Shown here piece after piece: positions 57,501 to 64,000 of a DNA stretch of 64,000 bases (positions within the stretch are counted from its first letter, which is position 1; each line of letters begins with the position of its first letter). The notes below the pieces were generated by a model. It did no database searches. It was not told the origin of the DNA and saw only the letters and a program-made list of their open reading frames with translations. Source of the DNA: Cadophora sp. MPI-SDFR-AT-0126 (Eukaryota; Ascomycota; Leotiomycetes; Helotiales; Ploettnerulaceae); NCBI GenBank assembly GCA_020747065.1, contig JAGMVK010000015.1:1302001-1366000 (forward strand), in the 5' to 3' direction. A program made the translations under genes and the position numbers.

Positions 57501-60500
57501 GGCGTCCTCATTCTTGCCAAGAGTCATGGGTAAAGCTGTTAAAGCAGGGCTAGATCTTGAAGCCAGAAATAACTTCGGCCGCACTGCTCTGCTGGAAGCA
57601 TGCATTCGAGGTGGCAATGGCCATGTCTTGCCATTCATTAGGAATCATGCCAATGCAGCCGCCAGAGACAATAATGGAAAGAATTGTAAGTCTTCTTAGG
57701 ATCCAATTTTCAATAATAAACATATGTTCCGTCGCTGATCCTCCCGTTTAGGTCTTCATCTTCTCCTCGAAAGTCAGTCTGACAACCTTGCTGCGCTATC
57801 TAGGGATGCAAAGGATCTTCTTCAACTTGCGGAAGATCTAATTGGTGCTGGAGCAAACCCCACAGTCCCGGACTTCTCCGGTAATCAACTTATACATAGC
57901 GCTGTCTGGCAGGAGAAATACTTTTTTAGCGATATTTCATCTGCCTTGAGCTCTCTTGAGGTTGCAGTTCAACTAGGTATCGATTGTAAGGCAAAAAACA
58001 ACGCTGGTCGGACGGCCCTTCATCTCGCTACTTCCAAAAGGTTAGATCCAAGCATTGGCAAAGAAAGTTTCGATACTCGAAGACTCGATTTCCTACTCCA
58101 ACCCACGCTAGGGATTCCGGTATCCACACAAGATAATGACGGAATAACAGCTTTGCATTTAGCCGCAGCATGCTCCGATGCAATGTTCTCACAACTTCTC
58201 TCGGCTGGAGCCGATATTCGAGCGAAGGATTTTCGAAATCGAACACCACTCCACTTTGCAGCTGCAAACCTTGGTAATACCACAGGCATGATCTGTGACA
58301 TCTACCACCAACACGGATGGAGCGTCGATGAATTGGATATCAAGGGCCGTACACCGCTGTTTGAAGCCTGTTCTGCGGGAAATTACGAAGCTGTGAGGCT
58401 TCTTCTCGAAGGCGGCGCTAGTACATTGATCACAGACAAACTTCAGAGAACCCCTCTTCATGCCGCAGCCACATATCGCCTGAAGAGTTTTCTGGCGAAA
58501 AGCGAGGAACAATTCTACGCAGGAATGAACAACTCTTCAAAACTCCCACAATCGTTCTACCAATGGCGGAGGGGCGACGGCAATAAGAAAGTCATTCGAT
58601 TGTTGCAGAAGATGCTGAGGGACGAAGAAAGTCAGAATCAAATCCAAGACGTCATTCACACTCTACTTAGTTCTGGCGCTGATTTAACTGAGGTGGATTC
58701 TCTGGATTGTACGCCTTATGATCTTGCTCTCTTGAACTCAAACAACAGCGTAGCACACCTGCTTCGCCTTCCCCCGGAGATTCCAAAACTTGACGAAAGC
58801 GAACACCAATCGGGCGACCCAGACACCATAGCACCAAAATGGCCCACATTAGGGGCTGGATCTATGGAAGAAATTGCCAAGTTCCTATCCGTTGACGAGA
58901 TCATCGAGCATGGGTACTTGGAGATGGCCATTTACTCCGGGAATGAAGCTCGTTTGATTGCCTTTCTGAAATCTGGTGTTGACCTCAGCAATTTACAGAA
59001 AACAGACAACAATCTAACCATCATCCACGCTGTTGTTGGCTCAGGAATGATTTCGATAATGAAGCTAATAGCACCATATATCAGCGACATCAACGAGTAC
59101 TACCAGCCATTACTACATCATGCCGTTGAGCGCGAGGATTCGAATCTCGAAATGGTGAAATTGCTGCTCGAACTTGGAGCTGATCCAAAATTGAAGTATC
59201 CCAAGGACTGCGATCTCGAGAGACATCAGAAACGATGGACATCTAGGAGATTTCCCTCGTCGAGGGAGCGCCACACAGTTCTGCATAAACTTTCCCATGG
59301 TTGGTGCTGGTGGCACTCCAAGGCTATTGATCTCCTAGCCACGGCCGGTGTCGACATGGAAGTCAAAGATTCTAATGGCGAGGCTGCTCTGCATGTCGCT
59401 GTTTCCGACAAAGTTGGATTCTGGCAAGATCAATGCGTAGAAATGTTATTATCCAAGGGAGCAGATGTGAACGCAATTCATGAAAAGACTGGCAACACAG
59501 CATTGAACATAGCTCTAAAAAGTGGCTGCGGGATGCCAATCGTTCGAAAGCTGCTTACGCATGGCGCCAAAGTCGACTTTGGTACGAGTCCCCCCATCAT
59601 ATCAGCAATTGAAGGCGGTGATATAGAAGGCTTTAAATTACTGCTCGATGCTGGCGCAGATCCCAATGGATTCTACGGGCCCGAAAAGCAGTCTCTTTTA
59701 CTTACCATTGCCGACCAATGGACCTTCGACGGGTGCTCCATTGATGAAGAAGCCTTCTCAAAGCTCATTACTGTGCTACTAGAAGCAGGTGCGGACCCTT
59801 ATGGTGATATATCGTGTTGGGACATGTCTTCAACCAAAGTCTTTCACGTATTTTGTCGTAGAAACGCTTTGATCACTCCATTCTTCGATTTTGGAATAGA
59901 CTTGGAAGTCAAGGATGAAAGTGGTCGGACTCCACTCCACGCAGCGTGTTCATATGAAGGCCATCAGCCACAGGGAGGGATCAACTGGGTGGCTTACAAG
60001 CTCTTAGGAAGGAATGTAGAGATAGATGCTGTGGACGGGAAGGGAGATACCCCACTACTTTACAGAGCGCAACTTGACGAAGACTCAACAGAGCTATTCT
60101 CTGCTCTTCTTAGGAGCGGCGCGTCAGTCAACAAAGAGAACGAGGAAGGTCGAACGGCCCTGTACTACATTTTCAACCGGTCTGGATACGATGTCGAGAT
60201 CGAAATCGAATATCCCCTCAAGGAACTCATGACCAGAGGCGCAGATCCGACAAAGGGTACTTTCGAGGGAGAGCCAACAAATCTCCACATGCTGGCCAAG
60301 TCCATGGCAGAAATTTTCCCAGCGGAAGGCGACGAATATACCAATTCATTCGATACACTTTATCAATTCTACCAAGATTTTATAGACCTTGGCTGCAATT
60401 CAGAAGCGAAGGACGATGAAGGAAACACCCCGCTCTTCTACTTCGTCAAGAATCTCGTCCGACAGCGGAGATATGAGGACAAGATCATAAATCCAAGTAT

Positions 60501-60750
60501 TGCCCATTGTCGGAGCTTCTTCGAGAAGTGTGACTTGAATGCTGTAAATGAGGATCTGGATAATATTTTACACGCTGTGGCTAGATTACCTTCTAGCAAG
60601 GGGAATGATGACGCTCCTCTGTTTCGTCTCTTGATGGGGATGGGAGTTGATCCAAAGCATGAGAATACCTTGGGAGTTTCGCCATTGGATATCGCGGCTA
60701 CGTGTGGAAAGCAGAGTATTCTAGATATGTTTGAAAGAGAGACGGAGTGA
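54560..60750 (+). CDS. NLR-type NACHT ATPase with long ankyrin-repeat domain
   Basis: Proposed exons 54560-54596, 54638-57685 and 57752-60750 give 2,027 residues. The last intron is well supported: 66 bp, GTAAGT..TTTAG, restoring KNC-LHLLLE across the join. The first (41 bp) is unusually short; the alternative is a later start or a frameshift. The N-terminus is short, with ITEWLAPTEYSSEGSEF before the NACHT domain. The Walker A motif is GIPGSGKS (Lys87), Walker B is VFIIVDALDEV (Asp180, Asp183, Glu184), and LVVTSRPLP is sensor-like. A winged-helix-like region carries HVLEWVIHASRPLRLLELATL. From about residue 540 to the end are many ankyrin repeats of the G-x-TPL-x-A-A type. Such proteins are STAND switches for non-self or damage recognition, with repeats as the sensor. 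No known effector domain (HET, patatin, HeLo) is visible. Confidence 0.88.
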
Positions 60751-62334
60751 TGGGAAATCGTATGGGATTCTTCGTCTGTGTTGAACTTCAGGCTTCTTAT
60801 AGATCCAAAACCTACTGATCGTCGTTTCTGTGCCTGACAATTCTGTGCAAATACCGATATTAAACATTAAACAATAACCGAGCGCCATCCAAATTGAACG
60901 TCGTAAATCAGACGTGAGGATTTGATCCTGATCCCTAAAAGGCTGTGTCCTAAATCTCAGTCGCTGAAACTGGATCATTACCATCGGAAGAGGGGCTTTC
61001 AGGATTCCTTTTGGGACCCTCATTAAAAGTCACTGGTTTTCTATGAGATGTATTAACAGGGCGAGCATACTTGAGCCGCACCAAGGCGGCGCTGGTCACT
61101 TGAAACTGAGATAAGAATTTGAAAAAGCATCGCTATTTTATTAAAGGGCATACACTAGTTATCAGTTGTTATTAGGCTCCGAATATTTAATCACGAAGGC
61201 CTGTGTAAATTACTATTCTAATATACTTGAAGATTTATAATAATTAAATAAAATAAAGTGGTATTTTGTAACGCTGCTTATTTATAATAAATTTTTCGTA
61301 TTTTCTTAATATATTATATATTATTAAAAGAGGGCATTTTCTCTCGTCTATAGTAAAATAATTAGTTATTAAAACGTGACTTAACGTATCTAGCGGGAGA
61401 ATCTTTAAAAGCTTTTTTTATATACTCGAATTATGCTTTTCTATTTAATTTTTAAAACTTTAATAAAAAAAGGCTTAAGGAAAGCGACATTTATATACTA
61501 AGCTTGTAATCTTTTATATTATTATAAAAAGTTTGAGATTATTCTATAGGCGTTATGATATGCTTAGCGCCTACTGGTCACATAATACTGTAGTCAGCCA
61601 CTTCTGGTAGGTGGGGCTTAGAATCTTTAAGCGAGTGTGAAGAGAGGAGCCAATTTTGTAAGCGATTGTATAAAGCTTAAATGCAATTTTTGTCATATAT
61701 AATAGGGGCAATTAAAGCTATATAATAGAGCTGTGCTTGAGGGATTTTGTCGTGTTATAAAAGGAGACTGCCCGCAGATTCAGCGAAAAGCCAATAATGG
61801 GAGAGTAATTTTTAATGAGATAGGTTTAGAGTGTTTAAGAGTAGCTACGGAATATAACATCTATAAAACTATAGAAACCCTCGATATGTGCATAGAGTTT
61901 AGTTGCTTAAAGTCAAAGTACCTGTCGTTTTTCTCGGCACGCAGGGTTTCCCGGCACATAGGGACGAACGTTACGAATGCTTCAGCTCATCTTACACGTT
62001 TAACGCATCTACTCTTGATCCGAGGTGATGGTAATGCTAATCCCTGTGCTAATCAGGCCGATGCCGACCCGAACGGAAGGGTAGAGGTAAGCGAAATAAG
62101 GATCCTATCAAGAACACGAATGAGTAGGGCATATTACGAGTGATCAGAGGGGGAAAGACATTGGTTAATCAATGAAGTTATCATAGAAACAGCTGAGGTT
62201 ATATATTACCCTGCATTCCATATGTCAAGTGATCTAACATGTGACTACTCCTGACATAGACTCTCCGTTAATCACAAAAGACAGAAATATATTTTCTAAT
62301 AAACTCCGTGTGTTCTCCTCAATTCTACATCATA
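60751..62334. other. 3' flank, AT-rich patch and an unassigned frame
   Basis: 60751-61120 is balanced and likely the 3' UTR of the NACHT-ankyrin gene. 61130-61560 is AT-rich. 61733-62143 (+) is a 136-codon frame with no ATG at its start and no recognised family. It may be a remnant, since its C-terminal half (NPCANQADADPNGRVEVSE) is compositionally ordinary. Confidence 0.4.
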
Positions 62335-62392
62335 ACGTCTTACCCCCCCTTTTGGCTCACCCCCGCCTTTGGCCCACCCTTTTATACCAAAA
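62335..62392 (+). repeat. MITE left terminal inverted repeat
   Basis: Begins ACGTCTTACCCCCC and ends in tttataccaaaa. Partner is 63066-63123, with a few C/T and indel differences in the C run. Confidence 0.8.
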
Positions 62393-63065
62393 CTCATTAC
62401 TTTTAATAATTAATATTTTTATCATTTATTAATAAAATAAGCTGAAACTAGAGATTTATAATATTTTTTATAATGTCTTTTATATTATATAATAATGTTC
62501 TCTTTATATTACGTAATATTGCAAACTAAGTATTCAAAGTCTGAGAAATTACTCCTATACAAATTTAGTATAGAAATGAATTTTCTTATTTTTCTAATAA
62601 CTTTCGCAATTATTAATATAAAAACTTGAAACTTTTAATTAGAGTATATTTCATATGAGGTTTTAAGATTCTTGAGTTTCAAGTTAATTCTATTAATAAT
62701 AATTTTATAATTAAGTAAAATACAAAGCACTATATAAATAATTTATATGAGAGAAATTAATTACTTAATTAAAAAACAACTACTAATACAATTACTTTAT
62801 AACTCTTAAAACGTCAATGTTTATATGCGGTCTTTATATATCTCAAGTTTTATAAAATTATATAAATTATTAAAGAAGTTATTAATAAGTGATTTTTGGT
62901 GTTTTTTGTATGTAAAAACTTAAATTTAATATTACGTAATAATTCATAATCTAAATTACATTTATCTTTGTAAAGTTAGTTAAGAAAAGCTAATAAGTGC
63001 GAATATAAAAAAATTATAAATTTTTATTAATTAGTTATAAAGATATTAATACCTTAAAATCGCTG

Positions 63066-63123
63066 TTTTTGGTGTAAAAGGGTGGCCAAAGGCGGGGGTG
63101 GGCCAAAGGGGGGGGTGAGACGT
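63066..63123 (-). repeat. MITE right terminal inverted repeat
   Basis: Reads tttttggtgtaaaagggtgg and onward to ggtgagacgt. Better preserved than the left copy in its two GGGTGG(G)CCAAAGG blocks. Confidence 0.8.
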
Positions 63124-63125
63124 TA

Positions 63126-64000
63126 TAAATCGAAACAATACATGACTAAACCCGGCCATTGGAAAGGGCTTTCTCGATCATCTATTCGAACACGGGCCCG
63201 CCGCGAAGCACTCACCTGCAACGACAATGTTCATGACCAGTTCCCTAGCCGTGGCGACGAAGGTGATGACAATGCCAACCCCCCCCCCCCCCCCCCCCAA
63301 CCCCAACTCCCAAGAGAGCTGGCTGCGTAGTGAAGCAAGGGAGTTCGGTATCTGTACGACAATTGAGAACCCGCAAAGGTCTGATGAAGAGCGCCGCAAA
63401 CAAGCATGATGACGTAGAGGCAATAACGAGACCGATAATCGAGGATCGGCTGTACTGTACTCATCAGTGTTTATTCGGATTAGCATCTGCCGGTACCTAG
63501 GGTGCTCAAAAATCGCATCGTTCGAGATGAGGCAGCCGAGAAGTCTGTGGAGTACTTGAGAGTAGCAATCCGCATCTTGAAGCGGGTTGCCCTGGCGAAG
63601 CTGATAGGCAGGTACATCGAGGAAAAAAAAGCCAGAACAGCTATACCCAAGAAGAGACGGAAGAGGGAATTGCCTCGATTGTCGCCGAAGGATCGTTTCA
63701 CTGATCTGCTCTTCCCAGAAACCAAGGTGACCGAGGAGCGGGGTAAGAGAGAAACGACGCGCGAAAGAAAGCCAAGGCAAAACTTAACTATTGGATAGGC
63801 TTGGGGAGTCGCTAGCAAGAATGGCACAGCGGTTTGGCCATTGTATTCTACTTCGCCTCCCTGCAAAGCTAACTGATAAAGAGTAAGTTTGTACTTCCTC
63901 GACTACGAGTGAAGCTCGCCCTTTGTTTAGCTGATCATGATTTAGCCTTTATTACCTCCCGCGGCCTCAGATGCAGGAATTTTTAGATTATATCGATTTG
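63126..64000. other. Balanced right-end sequence, no supported gene
   Basis: A pure C run of 20 lies at 63279-63298. Frames overlap on both strands (63178-63780 and 63480-63866 on -, 63502-63798 on +). The + frame is the most protein-like: it follows a possible AG acceptor at 63482-63483 and is Lys/Arg-rich and helical (AAEKSVEYLRVAIRILKR, KKRRKRELPRLSPKDRF). It ends at TAG 63796-63798 and could be the last exon of a gene, but no upstream exon was found. Confidence 0.35.

Larger units (their letters stand above)
62335..63123. mobile_element. MITE with 58-bp GC-rich terminal inverted repeats (789 bp)
   Basis: The ends 62335-62392 and 63066-63123 are inverted copies. Both contain two successive CCTTTGGCCCACCC-type blocks: left as ccttttggctcaccc then cctttggcccaccc, right as gggtggccaaagg then gggtgggccaaagg. 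Each end is flanked by TA (62333-62334 and 63124-63125). The interior is AT-rich and non-coding. The TA flank and size fit a Tc1/mariner-type miniature element, but the GC-rich repeated termini are unusual and the superfamily is not certain. Confidence 0.8.

Noticed and set aside
54624..57638. Frames antisense to or in other phases of the NACHT-ankyrin gene
   Set aside because: They are shadows of a long coding frame with clear Walker and ankyrin motifs.
63178..63780. 200-codon - strand frame at the right end
   Set aside because: Part of it translates the pure C/G run as a Gly tract, and the rest has no consistent family or splice support.

Overview
The window looks like a filamentous ascomycete chromosome (Pezizomycotina). 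Three things point there: fungal-only families (a PTH11-type rhodopsin-domain membrane protein, a large NACHT-ankyrin protein, a secreted GH2 enzyme), short GT-AG introns of about 55-85 bp with CTAAC-like branch sites, and long AT-rich tracts that carry the marks of repeat-induced point mutation (RIP). In those tracts CpA/TpG is depleted, TA is in excess, and old reading frames are broken mostly by TAA/TAG at former Trp and Gln codons. I cannot name the species.

Layout. 1-24.1 kb is a nest of three RIP-mutated LTR retrotransposons. A Ty1/copia element (C, + strand, 20112-24117 and beyond) was hit by a Ty3/gypsy element (A, - strand, reaching past the left edge and ending at its 5' LTR near 20111). 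A was then hit by a second Ty3/gypsy element (B, - strand, 3042-14925). B has short 186-bp LTRs and about 5 kb of extra coding-like sequence between pol and the polypurine tract. 24.1-33.1 kb is more AT-rich repeat debris with two long unrecognised broken frames, interrupted by a more balanced stretch at 26.4-28.2 kb. 33174-35798 is an intact intronless secreted GH2 glycosidase. 36.6-42.2 kb is again repeat-rich: a 2,000-bp element with roughly 200-bp terminal inverted repeats, a fragment of an A-type LTR, an array of about 160-bp tandem repeats and a 290-bp solo LTR.

43-64 kb is the more gene-like part: a four-exon rhodopsin-domain gene (43009-44163), a TRIM miniature LTR element (45223-45773), a SnoaL-like gene and an isochorismatase-like gene on the - strand, a metallo-beta-lactamase-fold pseudogene with RIP-type stops, a truncated MFS transporter, a possible small spliced gene, a 2,027-residue NACHT-ankyrin gene (54560-60750), and a 789-bp MITE with GC-rich inverted termini (62335-63123).

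Together this reads as a subtelomere-like or accessory compartment: small gene islands (sensing, secreted hydrolysis, NLR-type recognition, small detoxification-type enzymes) set in nested, RIP-silenced transposons. No operon-like or biosynthetic cluster logic is evident. All family calls come from motif recognition in the translated sequence, not from a database search.
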